A stretch of 64,000 bases of DNA from Euborellia annulipes (Eukaryota > Arthropoda > Insecta > Dermaptera > Anisolabididae): contig JAKCPI010014232.1 in assembly GCA_023213315.1 (NCBI GenBank), forward strand, positions 1 to 64,000. The letters run 5' to 3'. How positions within the stretch are numbered: the stretch's first letter is position 1; every line of letters begins with the position of its first letter. The notes beneath the pieces were generated by a model that worked only from the letters and a program-made list of their open reading frames with translations, did not search any database and was not told the DNA's origin. Of the stretch, positions 11,321-22,520 are shown one piece after another. The position numbers and the translations under genes are program-made.

Positions 11321-12014
11321 AATAATATTCATACTAAATTATATTCGGAGTTGAAGAAAAGGCGTGAGAAACTTCGTTCTTGGTCCCACGACCCCACTCG
11401 TTGCTTTTTTTTCAAGATAGTTGGTAAAATATTTTGTATTAATTATATTCTTATTTCCCTTATTCAACAAAACAGTGAGCGGAGTGTCGAGAGGTCTTCT
11501 CTCCGATTACTCAGTGATTATAAAAGTTTCAATTTATTTTGAGCCTTGAATTCAGCATCAACATAAATTCAAAGTTTATCAATCAAAACATGAACAACAA
11601 AATAAAAACATTTTTTTTTCTTTATTTTTTGTCACCTGGAATCGTCAAGCATATGTTATTATATTCCCTCTCTCTTTCTCTCTCGGCCTAAAGGGGTGTA
11701 CAGTACATATGTGATATACGTATGTATGAGCTTGGAAGTTTTTGCCCTCCTGACAACAGGAAGAAGAGGTTAGAAATAAGAGGAAAAGCTATAAATAAAT
11801 CCTCTCTGCTCTTTTTATATGTATGAATGGGATTGTATTGGTGTATGAATGTATTTGTAATAAATGCGGGTATGAATGCATTTATATATCGTCCAAGATA
11901 CATACAGTAGGTTTCAAAAATAAAATAGAAATATTATCTATTAAATCTTCTGGGGAAAAAAATCGCTAATTAATTTATTATTCTTATCATTTTTGCTTTC
12001 TTTTACCTATAAAA
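11321..12014. other. Unassigned AT-rich sequence
   Basis: No repeat family identified except CT-rich tracts near 11668-11686. Short ORFs look random. Confidence 0.3.
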
Positions 12015-12167
12015 GTACCATCTATTGCAATGGTATTGAGACAAAATCCCGGGAGTTAGGCAGCCCAAATGGCACACGGAAACTAAACCTTTTTTCTGAT
12101 CAAAACATCGAGAGAATTTTTATTTCGATATATCTTGAAATTTATATTAAAAAGATAAATTATTCTT
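12015..12167 (+). repeat. Dispersed repeat D
   Basis: Contains TACCATCTATTGCAATGGTA, TTAGGCAGCCCAAATG and TTATTCTTTTGTTAAAAAT. The same blocks occur inverted at 54479-54615. Function unknown. Confidence 0.6.
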
Positions 12168-12535
12168 TTGTTAAAAATCTGGTGTGACTAGTCGCACAGC
12201 ACACAACTTTCTCTTAACTTAGGTAAAATCGAAAGTTGTGTCCTGTGCTTGCCAGATATTTAGTTTCCGCCGATATACATGTATTTAAATTCAAGATGTA
12301 ATACAATTTTTAAACTTAGGAAAATATTTCTATAATGTTGCCATGACCACCATCTTTCCTATGAGTACAGGAGCAAAGTGTGCTTCAAACTTGAAGAGTA
12401 AAGTGTGCTTCAATTTTGAGGGGGAAAATGAGAATATAAATTTTAAAGAATAAATAATAATATAATTAATTTTTGAATTTTAATCAAAATCGTTAGATTG
12501 AATATTGAGAAAATCGAAAAAAAAAAAATACTAAA
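12168..12535 (+). repeat. FB repeat, 5' half
   Basis: Complete hairpin region (CTGGTGTGACTAGTCGCACA to the GTTGTGTCCTGTGCTTG arm), then AATTCAAGATGTAA and AATGAGAATATAAATTTTAA. Truncated after AATCGAAAAAAA. Confidence 0.75.
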
Positions 12536-12599
12536 ACAATCGACAAATGCCAATTCATGAGAGAAACAAATTTAACTTTAATTTAATTTATAAGTTTTC

Positions 12600-14066
12600 T
12601 CCTTTAAAAACTAATTCTTAATAAAGGGTCGGACTAAGCCTAAGCCGAGCGCACAACTTTGCCCACCCACTATTCAAGAAAAAAATATTTGTCCCCCCCC
12701 CTAATAGTCCGATGTTATACATATTATATATCATTTTACTCGGGAGGAAGTCTAGTTTCTGAATATATAAGAAAAACTATAGGTTATGTAAGAAAAAAAT
12801 ATTTATCCCCCCCCTAGAGCCCCCCTAATGGTCCAATGTTTACCAAAAGCTTTTCAGTTCTTGGCCTCTACCCCTAGTTTATGGGTGCAAAATTTCAAAA
12901 CAATTGAACAAATAGTTTTTTAGATTTCGTTGACGAAAAAAATTACCACACCACACACACACACAGACGAAACAGACATCATTCCAAAAAGTACTTAAAT
13001 GGATTCAGGGGACCTCAAAACGCATTTTGGCAGCTTCAGAAAAATTTCGATTTTTTTTTTACGATTACATTAACTTTACTTCAATTAAATTGACTTTGCA
13101 GCCTGAATCAGCACATGAATTTAACTTTACTTGTCCAACTTATGGTTGGTGGGCAAAGTTAATAATGATTTTTTTTTCTAATAGAATAAATACAATATTT
13201 TATATATAGGCCTATATAAAATTCTATCAAAAGTATCCTTTTTTTTTTTATTTAATCAATACAAAGTGATTTTCAGAAATCTTGATGGCATCTCTCTATC
13301 TATAGAGAGAGAGAGAATTTTTTGTTTGATTTATTTGTTTGGCTCTCCACTAGATGAATGAATGAATGAATGGAATTGATCAATTTCGCTTTGAGTTTGT
13401 TCGATCCCTATCCAACATTAAAGATCGCAAACATATGAGAGAGAGAGGAACGAAAAGGGTGGAGGGGGGGGGGGAGAATGCGTTTCATGTTTAGGGAATC
13501 CTTCGGCCCTTTTGTCCCGGGGCTGAATAAGCGTGCGTTCTCATCATTATGTCAGGCGCTCTTGTTCTCTCTCTCTTTCTCTCGAGTGTCAGAGAGCAAA
13601 TCACTCTCTCCTCTCAACATAACAACAACAACAACAATAACAAAATATCTCAGCAAATTTGCTTTAGATATATAGTATATATCATCAAGGAAAAAAATTA
13701 ACGCGCAAAAAAAAATATAATGGAAGCCAGAGATAGGCTACATGTCTTTCAAACTATTTGTAATTATAATTAATAGGCTGATCGTATCCGAATCCCCTTT
13801 GGCAATTAAAATTTAATTAGAACGTGTTACTAGAATATGAAAACTCAACCAAAAGATTTTATAACCAAAATACAAAAAAAAGCAATTGGATCAATGTTGG
13901 AATCAAGAATTGCAGAAAAAAGTTCATCAAGCAGTGCTGCCAACCAAGAATTACAAAAAAGACGGAGATTTCGAATGAAAAAAGCCGGAGAAATTTTCTA
14001 TACAAAATTCATAATATTTGACCTTTTTTATAGTAAATTTCCCGCTTTACTCAAATTTACTCCATT
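12600..14066. other. Unassigned sequence with short direct repeat
   Basis: AAGAAAAAAATATTT followed by a C-run and CCTAATAGTCCGATG repeats at about 12675-12715 and 12789-12842. 12950-13075 is a diverged FB-type end module (GGATTCAGGGGACCTCAAAA). 13470-13620 is GC-richer and CT-rich. No gene supported; the 103-codon ORF at 13837 has no recognisable domain. Confidence 0.4.
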
Positions 14067-14097
14067 TTTTTACTTTCTCTTGCCTATATATGAATTA

Positions 14098-14867
14098 ATG
14101 AGTCGTCCGTTTCCAAAAGTGCCTAATTTACAAAATTTGAAAAGTTGAGATTTTAATTGCATGTTGTTGGCACAACTGAAATATCACATTTGAAAATAGT
14201 TTTCCAGTGGAAATCCTATTTAAAACAAATACATGAAAATCGAAGTACAAAATTCAAACCGGGCCTAGTTGCATTTTCTACCAATTCCAAAACTGTCTTG
14301 TTGCAAAAAAACTGTTCCAAAACTACCTGAATGCTAACATAAAGATGGCGACTTTCATGAATTCATTTCCAAAACTTGCTAATTGCAATGAATAATAAAT
14401 AGTCCTACCAACAAGCTTCCACAAAATTGTATATTTTGAAAAACTGGGGGACATCTTTACCGGAAACTCAGGCGGGATGAGAAATAAAAAAAATTTTTTT
14501 ACCCCCATATAGTGCCTATATTTCTCGTCTTTTTAATAAAGATTATTGTTGGCTAGCCTGTTACTTTTATGGAATTTTCTTCTTTGTTTTGCTATGTTGA
14601 TTCATATTGACCATTTGCATTTACAAAACTTGCTAATTACAAAAGGTCCAATTCCAAAACATGCTAATTACAAAAAAAACTTTTCCAAAAGTGCCTAGTT
14701 GAATATTAAAACAATTTATTATTGCTATATAGAAAATATGCAGGTCTAGTAAATTATGTTCCTAATTTTTTTACAGATTTTATAAACATAATAAAAGACA
14801 GGATTTTCTCGTTTCCTGAAAATTTGTTCCCGATGCAACTAGACACTTTTGGAAATGGACTACTCAT
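14098..14867. mobile_element. Unclassified TIR element in FB terminal palindrome
   Basis: Inverted termini ATGAGTCGTCCGTTTCCAAA and the complement of ATGAGTAGTCCATTTCCAAA, about 30 bp including AAGTGYCTARTT. Related words CAAAACTTGCTAATT recur inside (14372, 14626, 14658). No ORF with a recognised domain. Target duplication unclear. Confidence 0.6.
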
Positions 14868-14982
14868 ATAAAGAGAGAAAGTATTGTATTCATGTCAAAA
14901 ATTCGATGTCGAGATTTTGTCGGATATACACGTTTTGAGGTCCCCTGAATCCAAAAAAGTGGTTTTTGGAACATGGTCTGTC

Positions 14983-15232
14983 GCCCTCGGGGCTTGGTGT
15001 AGAGGTTAGCGTGCTAACCAAACGTCGCGGGTTCGGACCCCAGGCAGTCCGATGATTTTATTTAAGCCAATTGGATACTAAATGGCTTAAATAAGAATGC
15101 CTGGACCCCCAATAAATATAATTATTTATACAACGGTTATCGTAAAAGTCTTAAATGGCCTAAGTTGCCGAAAACACAGTGTGAATGTGTGTGTGAGTGT
15201 GAGTGTGAATGAGAAAAAAAGTGTGAAAAAAA
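14983..15232 (+). mobile_element. SINE1, full length, with 14-bp target duplication
   Basis: Flanked by GAACATGGTCTGTC at 14969-14982 and 15233-15246. Head GCCCTCGGGGCTTGGTGTAG; A box GGTGTAGAGGTTAGCG, B box GGGTTCGGACCC (pol III promoter elements, known tRNA features). Body GGCAGTCCGATGATTTTATT, the inverted motif TTTAAGCC...GGCTTAAA, TCTTAAATGGCCTAAG, then (GT)-rich GTGTGAATGAG and an A-rich tail. Reference copy for the family; about 250 bp. Confidence 0.93.
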
Positions 15233-15402
15233 GAACATGGTCTGTCTGTCTATCAGTGTGTGTGTGTGTGTTTGTTCAATTTTAAGTTTGAAGGAAGTGA
15301 GCTACGAGGATGAAATTTTATATTTAAATGAGGCATCCCCCTGGAGCGTGAAAATAAGCTTCTAAACAAAATCGGCCAAAAAGTACTAGTACTTTACTGA
15401 TG

Positions 15403-16428
15403 AGTTGAAAATGAAGAACAAAACCAAAAAGCTCGAGTACGAAATGTCCCGAAGAAGAAGTTTTTCCCCCTGGTATTTTTGTTTTCCCCGAGGCTTGGAT
15501 CGACCGTGGATTTTTGTTTTCGAGGAATGGGCCAACTCTGGTTTTTTTATTTCCCAAGGCTCGGGACATTGTTATCATCCAAGGCTCGCCTAATGCTGGT
15601 GACGCTTGGCCCAAGGTTGGCCCAAGCCTTATCCAATTGAGAATATATGCCAGGGGCGTAGCCCTCGTAGGCAGGAGTAAATAAAATCAACAAAGCCTTT
15701 TTGATATCTATGTTAACCTGAATATCTCTAGTTTACTATTCAACGTGTATATTTTGGATTTCATTAAAATTTCCACAATTAAAAAAAAAAAAAAAACTTT
15801 TTGTGATTCACTATTTGAGGAAAATGTTATCAGCATCAGGCCGCGTCATAGACGACAGACCTCGCTCTCTCTCTCTCTATTATCCTTTTAATGTTTCTTC
15901 ATTCTTTATAAAAAGGACTAATGTAGAAAAATTAAATTTTTAATATATAAAAGGTATTTTTTTCCATTATGAAAAATTTAATCAAGGGGAAAAAAAAAAT
16001 TAAAAATTTAAGATGAAAAATTCAAAGTTTTATTTTTCCTATGGAGTAATAAATAATAAAAATTAATCAACAAACTCCTCTCTTTTCGGTTAATATTTAA
16101 AAAGGAGGATGCTTTAAAGGAGCCGTTTAAAATAAAGATAGCAGAAATATGATTATTATTATAAGACAATAATAATTTTCTCTCTGAGTAATTAAAGTTT
16201 ATGGAATTAGCAGAGATGTTCATTGTAGCAGGTAGATAATATTCAACCAAGTTTTAGGCAAGGTTCTAACATAGATTAAATATAAAATCTTCTTTTTTTT
16301 ACTCAGGTAGGTCTATAAAATCTCGAGGTTGAAAGAATCTTTTGACTATCTCTACTCCGAATACGAAAAAATTAATAAAAAAAGAATTTTAGAAAAATAA
16401 CTTAATTTCCTGTTTAAATATTTAATGC
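15403..16428. other. Unassigned AT-rich sequence
   Basis: 15420-15640 contains several GCTCGG/AAGGCT words. A lone CCAGGGGCGTAGCCC at 15651 resembles a hAT MITE end without a partner. Remainder AT-rich with CT runs near 15865. Confidence 0.35.
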
Positions 16429-16515
16429 CCTCGGGCTTGGTGTAGTTTAGCACGCCTTCTTTGTATACCAAGGGTCGCGGGTTCGGGCCCCAGGCAGCCC
16501 GATGATTTTATTTTA
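16429..16515 (+). mobile_element. SINE1, 3'-truncated
   Basis: Only the tRNA-like head is present: CCCTCGGGCTTGGTGTAG, GTATACCAAGGGTCGCGGG, B box GGGTTCGGGCCCC, GATGATTTTATT. It ends where an FB copy begins. Confidence 0.85.
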
Positions 16516-16716
16516 GGTATTTAACAGGAAAGATAAGAGAAATGGTTACTATGGTAACAAAATATAAATATTTTCCCATGCTTTAATATATTGGCGGAAA
16601 CTAAACATAAGTCGGCACAAAAAATCTGGTGTGACAAGCGAAAAACACAACTTTCGTTTACCGAAGTTAAGAGAAAGTTGTGTGCTGTGCGACCAGTCAC
16701 ACCAGATTTTTTAAAT
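16516..16716 (-). repeat. FB repeat, hairpin end
   Basis: Minus strand: GGTTACTATGGTAACAAAAT, GGCGGAAACTAAA, then both hairpin arms to ACCAGTCACACCAGATTTTT (16691-16711). Only about 200 bp remains. Confidence 0.8.
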
Positions 16717-17514
16717 ATTACAACTATTAAATTTATTTGGAACAAATATTTCATTAATGATATCTGCGATTATCTATCAATCAATTGGCAATTAATATTT
16801 AATGCGATCATAGATATTTTGATAACTAAAGATAGGCTAATGTTTAGTGGGGGGAATTATTCGTTTTCAAGCGATTTCAATCGGATTTAAATTAAACAAA
16901 TATTCGTATTATATGTATTATTAGTATGAATTGGATGGATTTTCATAGTGATTAGGAGTGAATATAAACCTTATCTATAAATGTTGAACATTATAGATTC
17001 GAATTTATAAAAAAAATTACTAGCTAAAAAGATTTAAAATATAGTTTAGTATTTTAGTAGAAAAGAGGCGAAATAAAAAAAAACTAACATTTCTTCTATT
17101 TTTATAATATTTTAATTAATTACACAGGTCTTTGGTGATTTTGGTACTGGAGAATTTAGAGTTATTCCTATGAATATGGGTAGCTCTGATGCCCCAAAAA
17201 TATAATTTTTAAAATAATTTTAAAAATTAACTTCAATTCAAATAAATATTGTTCTCAGTTTTTAACATGCGTCTATTGATTCATTTTCATTTAGTAAGTT
17301 AAAACGGATTTTAATCCCTTAATTGAATAATTTTCTGAAAATTTTCAGTTAAACGCCTACGATCCGAAAAAAGTTTCCCTCGCATCGTGGTTTCATAAAA
17401 CCACACAATGTTTTTTGCGTCAACTTTAATATTAGAAATATAGAGAAAATAAATTTTAATAGAAACTGTGCACTAGAACAGATCTTATTTTATCTTTTCT
17501 AGATTTTTTTTTAC
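16717..17514. other. Unassigned AT-rich sequence
   Basis: No repeat family, exon or ORF could be supported. Confidence 0.3.
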
Positions 17515-17690
17515 CCCTTAAAAATATAAATTGAACACACACATACACACAGACAGACAGGCCATGTCGCAAAAAACATTTTTTTGCATTCAGGGGACCT
17601 CAAAAAGTGTATAATCTACACTTTTTGATGAATATCCATCAAAATCTGGACATCGAATTTTTGACATGAATCCAATATTTTCTAAATGAA
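17515..17690 (+). repeat. FB end module
   Basis: AATTGAACACACAC, CCATGTCGCAAAAAAC, GGGGACCTCAAAAAGTG, AATTTTTGACATGAATCCAA. An extra 25-bp inverted duplication around CACTTTTTGA sits at 17604-17632. Confidence 0.7.
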
Positions 17691-18055
17691 ATCATAAAAC
17701 GGCGGTGAATTAGCGAAAACGACTTAAAATAGACGTACTATTTGTATATTTTAAAATGAAATATAATTTGACTATTATTAATTCAGACAAGTTGTCGGCT
17801 TGAAGATAAGAAAAGCCATTCTAAAGTCAAATCTTGAAGATGCATAAATAATAATAAATAAATAATATCTATCTTTACTTTTTTACATGAACTTTATATT
17901 TTTCTTATGAATAAAAAATGTTGACTTTAATACACTTGTTTAAAAATTTAGAGATCAAATATCATTTGAGATAAATATTGTATATTTAAAAAAAATATAT
18001 ATTTATTCTATTGCATAAGCGCAAGAAATTAAAGGATTTTGCATAGTCAGAAGAA

Positions 18056-18615
18056 TAAAAAATCTGGTGTGACTAGTCGCACCGGATTTTTTGTGTCGAC
18101 ATATATTTAGTTTCCGCCGATATATTAGAATTCAAGATGTAAAATTTATAAGTATGGGAAAATATTTATATTTTGTTAACATGGCAACCATTTCTCCTAT
18201 CTTCTTTATGAAGTACAAGAGTAAAGTGTGCTTCAGAAGATTTCAATGGCAAAATGAGAATATACATTTTAAAGAGTTTCTAAAAAATAATTGATTTTTG
18301 AATTTTAAACAAAATCTTTAGAGCGAATTTTGAGAAAATAGAAAAAAACTGAAAAAATACATCAGTAAAGTTCTAGTACTCTTTGACGAAATTTGTTCAA
18401 AAGTTTCGTGTCACGTACAAGGGAGGTGCCTAACTTAAATATAAAATTTCAATCTCCTAGCTCTTTTCGTTCTCGAAATATTTTGTTCACATACACACAT
18501 ACATACAGACCATGTCGCGAAAACCACTTTTTTGATTTCAGGGGACCTCACAACGTGTATATCCATCAAAATCTCGACATAAATCCAACATTTGACATGA
18601 ATTCAAAAAAATGAC
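18056..18615 (+). repeat. FB repeat with collapsed hairpin
   Basis: AAAAAATCTGGTGTGACTAG is followed almost at once by TCGCACCGGATTTTTTGTG: the inner hairpin arms are deleted, leaving a 16-bp stem. Body and CATGTCGCGAAAACCAC module are intact; the terminal palindrome is lost. Confidence 0.8.
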
Positions 18616-18893
18616 TAAATTAAAAAAAAAAATTTAAATTTGGTAACTTGATAGAAAATTAGGAAAATTCATAAAATGCAATATTCTATCGTTAAAAATA
18701 AAATAGCAGTGAGTAACGAAACATCGCCTGGGGTCCGAAAAGCCCCACCTGGAGTTAGAGGGCTAAAGTGATGTATCAATAAAATAAAATCACATTAATG
18801 CAAGTTAAATGCATTTCGACATTACTGTCATCTACAGTAGTGAAATCACTCTGACAGTGTATAAAGAAAAATCTTGAAACATATCACCTAGTG

Positions 18894-19155
18894 CAGTGGT
18901 TTCCAAACTTTATGTTACCACGCCTCCCTTAAAAATATTTAATCTTATGACGCCTCCCCCCCCCCTCCGCATTTTATAAAATAATACAAAAACAAAAATC
19001 TTTAATGCTAAAAAATATATAATTATATAAAAATATATTTTTTATTTATTCTTATTTATATTAAAACTAGCAATTAATTGGAAAATTGGTCCTGGTGGCC
19101 AATATTCGACCCTCCCCTTAGACTAGTCCGCGCCTCCCTAGTTTGGAAAACGCTG
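18894..19155 (+). mobile_element. hAT MITE copy A
   Basis: Left CAGTGGTTTCCAAACTTTAT, interior ACGCCTCCCTTAAAAATATT, right AGTTTGGAAAACGCTG. CAGNG termini and the 8-bp target size at the composite level fit hAT. No ORF. Confidence 0.75.
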
Positions 19156-20071
19156 GTATAACGAAAAGACTGTGTGAATGTGTTTGTGAGTGTGAGTGTG
19201 AATGAGAAAAAAGTGTGAGTATTAAAAAAAAAGAAAAGAAAAAAGATAAAAAATAAAAAAAACTAATTTTTTTTTCAATGACACCTCCACTCCCCCTCCC
19301 CCTTTCAACAGCTTATATTCTCCCTCTACCCTTAGTGAAATACAAAATATTTAATTTCATATTCAAAAGAATCGTTTTTCGCAGTCAAATTATTTGTTTC
19401 TATCATTTTTTTTTTCAACGATAAAATGCATAATAATTACCTTTAATAAGACTCTCAAGAGGGTGTGTCGGCTGACGGTAGTGGTCAGGGTGGGTTACAC
19501 TATTAATTAATTCACTTTGATTCACTTTAAACACAACTTAAAAAAGAGAGCAAGCATCTCCGCGCCTGCATGTAGGCCACACACTGGACTGAACGAGAAT
19601 CTCGACTCTCTCTCTGTTTGTATAGGAAAAATAATAGATGAAAAAAACAATTCCCTTTTTATTAAAAGTAAAAAAAAAATACCTTTTGCTCTAATCTAAC
19701 TTTATTTATAACTGGAAAAGAATGTCAACAAGTGATTTGGAATATTCCAATGATAGAAACAAATAATTTGAAATAATCAACCCTTCATCCGCCCTAATCA
19801 AAATAATAATCAACGCTATTTTTTGAATGTTTTCTATTTATTTGGCTTCGATTTAACTAAAATAAATTATAAAAAACATTTTTTTTTTTTTTTTTTTTTC
19901 AATTTTTCAACCCTTTATGCAATCCTAATAAATAAAATAATTAACAATGCTATCGCCTTCGGCGAACTTCGCGTCTGGTCAGAAAAAAATTAAAACCCTG
20001 AAAAACTTCCCTGGATCCGCCTTTGGGTTTTACACATAGTATAATTTTCTAGAATGAGTCTTACTTTAGGC

Positions 20072-20412
20072 CAGTGGTTTCCAAACTTTATGTTGCAACG
20101 CCTCCCTTAAAAATATTTAATCGTATGACGCCCCCACCCATTTAATAAAATAATACTAAAACAAAAATTTTTTTTATACTAAAAAATATAAATTTCTATA
20201 AAAATATTTTTTTTTATTCATTCATATTTATTATTTTAATTAAAAACTCGGAATAATTAAGAAAAATCTCCGTCTCAGAATCTTCTAAAGTTTATTATTT
20301 TATTTATAAAGCAAGCAATCATTTGGAAAATTGATCTTGGTGGCCAATATTCGCGCCTCCCCTTAGACTAGTCCGCGCCTCCCTAGGGCGCCTCACAGTT
20401 TGGAAAACGCTG
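20072..20412 (+). mobile_element. hAT MITE copy B
   Basis: Direct-orientation relative of copy A with the same termini and the shared GGTGGCCAATATTCG and TTAGACTAGTCCGCGCCTCC blocks. It is about 80 bp longer because of an extra AT-rich segment. Confidence 0.75.
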
Positions 20413-20420
20413 ACCTAGTG

Positions 20421-22140
20421 TATCATTGAAAATATTATTTAATAGAATGTTTCAATTAGAGCCTACGGTTGAGAGTTTGAATTAAATATTTCTTTGAATT
20501 TTAAAAATTCATATCCAGAAGGCCTGAATTATAATTTTTTCAGGACTATATTTCTTCAATTTGATATTAAATATTCAAGAGCCAAAGACAAATTCTTTCT
20601 CTCTTTTATTGGAGGTTTTCTGACGTTGCATTGTGCTTTTTGCATTGAAAACGGGCATCTCTTTAAGCACGCTTCGATTGGTCCACAAGACTCTAATCCG
20701 ATAAGAGAAGAAAAATATCTCTCTCTATCTCGCAATATAGAAATAAGTGTGGGCGAAGGGGGGCCGGGGGGCGGGGTGGGGGGGGGGCTGTTCTCAAAAG
20801 GCTTCTTGGCTACCTTAACCGACAAGCAGCCAGCCTTTTGGAAAGATCCCAACCATTTTGTGCACTCATCTGGACAAATTGTATGGAAGCCACTTAATAT
20901 GGACCAACGAAAAGGGGTGGGGGTTAATCTATAATTGACTCTACTCTTAGCATCTATAATGAGATGTGACCATTTATGATCACACGTTCAGAATTAAATT
21001 CAAGTATTTTCAAAGTTCTATTTTAAAGTCATTAAATTATAATGAAAAAGGATAAATTTTTAAAATAATTATTTAGAATAAGAAAGAGATTGAAATAAGT
21101 TTTTCAAATTAAAAAGTGAATGGTTCGCTTACAGTGAAAAAAATATAAATTTGGTGTTACCCTATGGAATTTTAAGAGTTTAATTTTTTTTTATTTGTCG
21201 ATTTTTTGATGGTTTGCCTACCAGTCATCAAAAATTTATGCATCCCATTGAACCACACTTTGAAGTTTATAATCCAAAAAAAATATTTACTCAGGGTAGT
21301 ACGTGGATGCGACCACGAGTTACCCGAGCTGAATGGCATTTCTTCCGCATAGAATGTTAATCTTTTCCCATTCCTTCTCAAAAAATTTCGGATATATTTC
21401 GACGTTCTAATTAGTAGTGTCTAACTCCACTTTTTTTTCGAAAATCATTTTTTTGTATTATCTATTGAAAAATATCATTCTCCTTATGCCCTGAACTAGG
21501 TAAGAGCGTAATTCAAATTTTTCAATTCGAAAATTTGCCGCACGAAAAGTGTATAACAGCGGCTCTAACAATGGCAATGAAATGTTTTTTGGCTCTCCTA
21601 AAAAATAAACAAAAATGGAGTTAGGCACTTTACTAGAACGTCGATTTTTAATTTAAATTATTATATGCTGAGATTTTTTTTGATGGAGGTCCGGGAATCA
21701 AACCCTGAATCTCCTGCCTATCCGAATCGGTGCACCTGGCCATTGGACCTTCGACAAACGGGGGGTGAGAGAATGTTTGGTCCACAATCAATATAAATCT
21801 CATAGGCTATTTAATTATTATATTATAGAATTTTTGTTTATAATATCTTTCAAATTCTAATGCCAACAATCTTTTTAAAATAAATAAATCATCTCTTTCA
21901 ATACAAATTGTTATGTCTCAAAATTTTTAATATATTTTTATGTCGATCTCTTGATTGATAGAAAAAAAATTAAGAACTGAAAAAATCACAGCTTTGGAAA
22001 TTTTTAGCCAAAATATACAATAGATTTTGAGCTGAATAACAAATTCTATTTTTTTTACTCCCGCACTGGCCAGATGATTTGAATATTAATCTTTCTATTC
22101 CTAATCGATAACCCTAAGAATATAAAGCACTTTCAGTTCT
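20421..22140. other. Unassigned sequence, includes repeat E
   Basis: 20494-20934 carries a 146-codon ORF with a poly-Gly stretch made by a G-run; no domain recognised and composition argues against it. 21182-21345 is a minus-strand copy of repeat E (GGGTAACTCGTGGTCGCATC), with relatives at 24015-24180 and 59290-59320. Confidence 0.4.
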
Positions 22141-22520
22141 ATTCTCTAAGCAAAAGTGTTAAATTTTAACATCTGAAATCAGTGTTAATTCATTTTAACA
22201 CTTCCTTGCCTCAAATTGCTGTAAGCAAAAACTTTAACCTCAAAGGGTTTACATTTAGTCAATAGTGTTAAAAATTAATGTCATGTCTAGAAGGGTGCCT
22301 TTAGAATTTTAACGCCATATTTAATGCATCAAGATGGGGTCTTTGACCTGAAAAGTAAGATTATGATTTTGACAGCTTTGATATCTCAAAGCAAAATGTT
22401 AACGTCTCTGTTAAAACTTTGTTTAGAACGCATAAAAATGCGTTAAAAAACGCTGGTGTTACTTTACTTTTTAACACCCAATTTATGATGTTAAGATTTT
22501 ACCGTCTGTTTTTAGAGAAT
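22141..22520. mobile_element. MITE with ATTCTCTAA termini
   Basis: Inverted ends ATTCTCTAAGCAAAAGTGTT and the complement of CATTCTCTAAAAACAGACGG, followed on both sides by TTAACATC words. A fragment of the right end recurs at 43680-43745 (TTAACACCCAATTTATGATG). No ORF; superfamily unassigned. Confidence 0.55.

Larger units (their letters stand above)
14067..15402 (-). repeat. FB repeat split by two insertions
   Basis: FB terminal word TTTACTTTCTCTTGCC starts at 14069. The copy is interrupted in its AT-rich end by a TIR element (14098-14867), resumes at 14868 (AGAGAGAAAGTATTG), is interrupted again by SINE1 (14983-15232) inside CATGGTCTGTC, and ends near ACTAGTACTTTACTGATG at 15385-15402. The hairpin half is missing. 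Confidence 0.8.
18894..20412 (+). mobile_element. Composite of two hAT MITEs within one 8-bp duplication
   Basis: The left end of MITE copy A (CAGTGGTTTCCAAAC, 18894) and the right end of copy B (TTTGGAAAACGCTG, ending 20412) are flanked by the identical octamer ACCTAGTG (18886-18893 and 20413-20420). Neither MITE alone has matching flanks. The ~915 bp between them holds a SINE1 tail (19158-19234), GC-richer unique sequence (19440-19640), and an inverted pair TCAAATTATTTGTTTC (19384) / GAAACAAATAATTTGA (19757). Mobilisation as a unit is an inference. Confidence 0.65.

Noticed and set aside
20494..20934. 146-codon ORF
   Set aside because: No recognisable domain, a poly-Gly segment created by a G-run, an equally open opposite strand, and AT-rich flanks.
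21660..21760. Possible minus-strand tRNA gene
   Set aside because: A GGTCC/GGACC acceptor-like pairing and a B-box-like GGGTTTGATTCCC exist, but the D arm and anticodon arm do not form convincingly; likely a tRNA-derived fragment.
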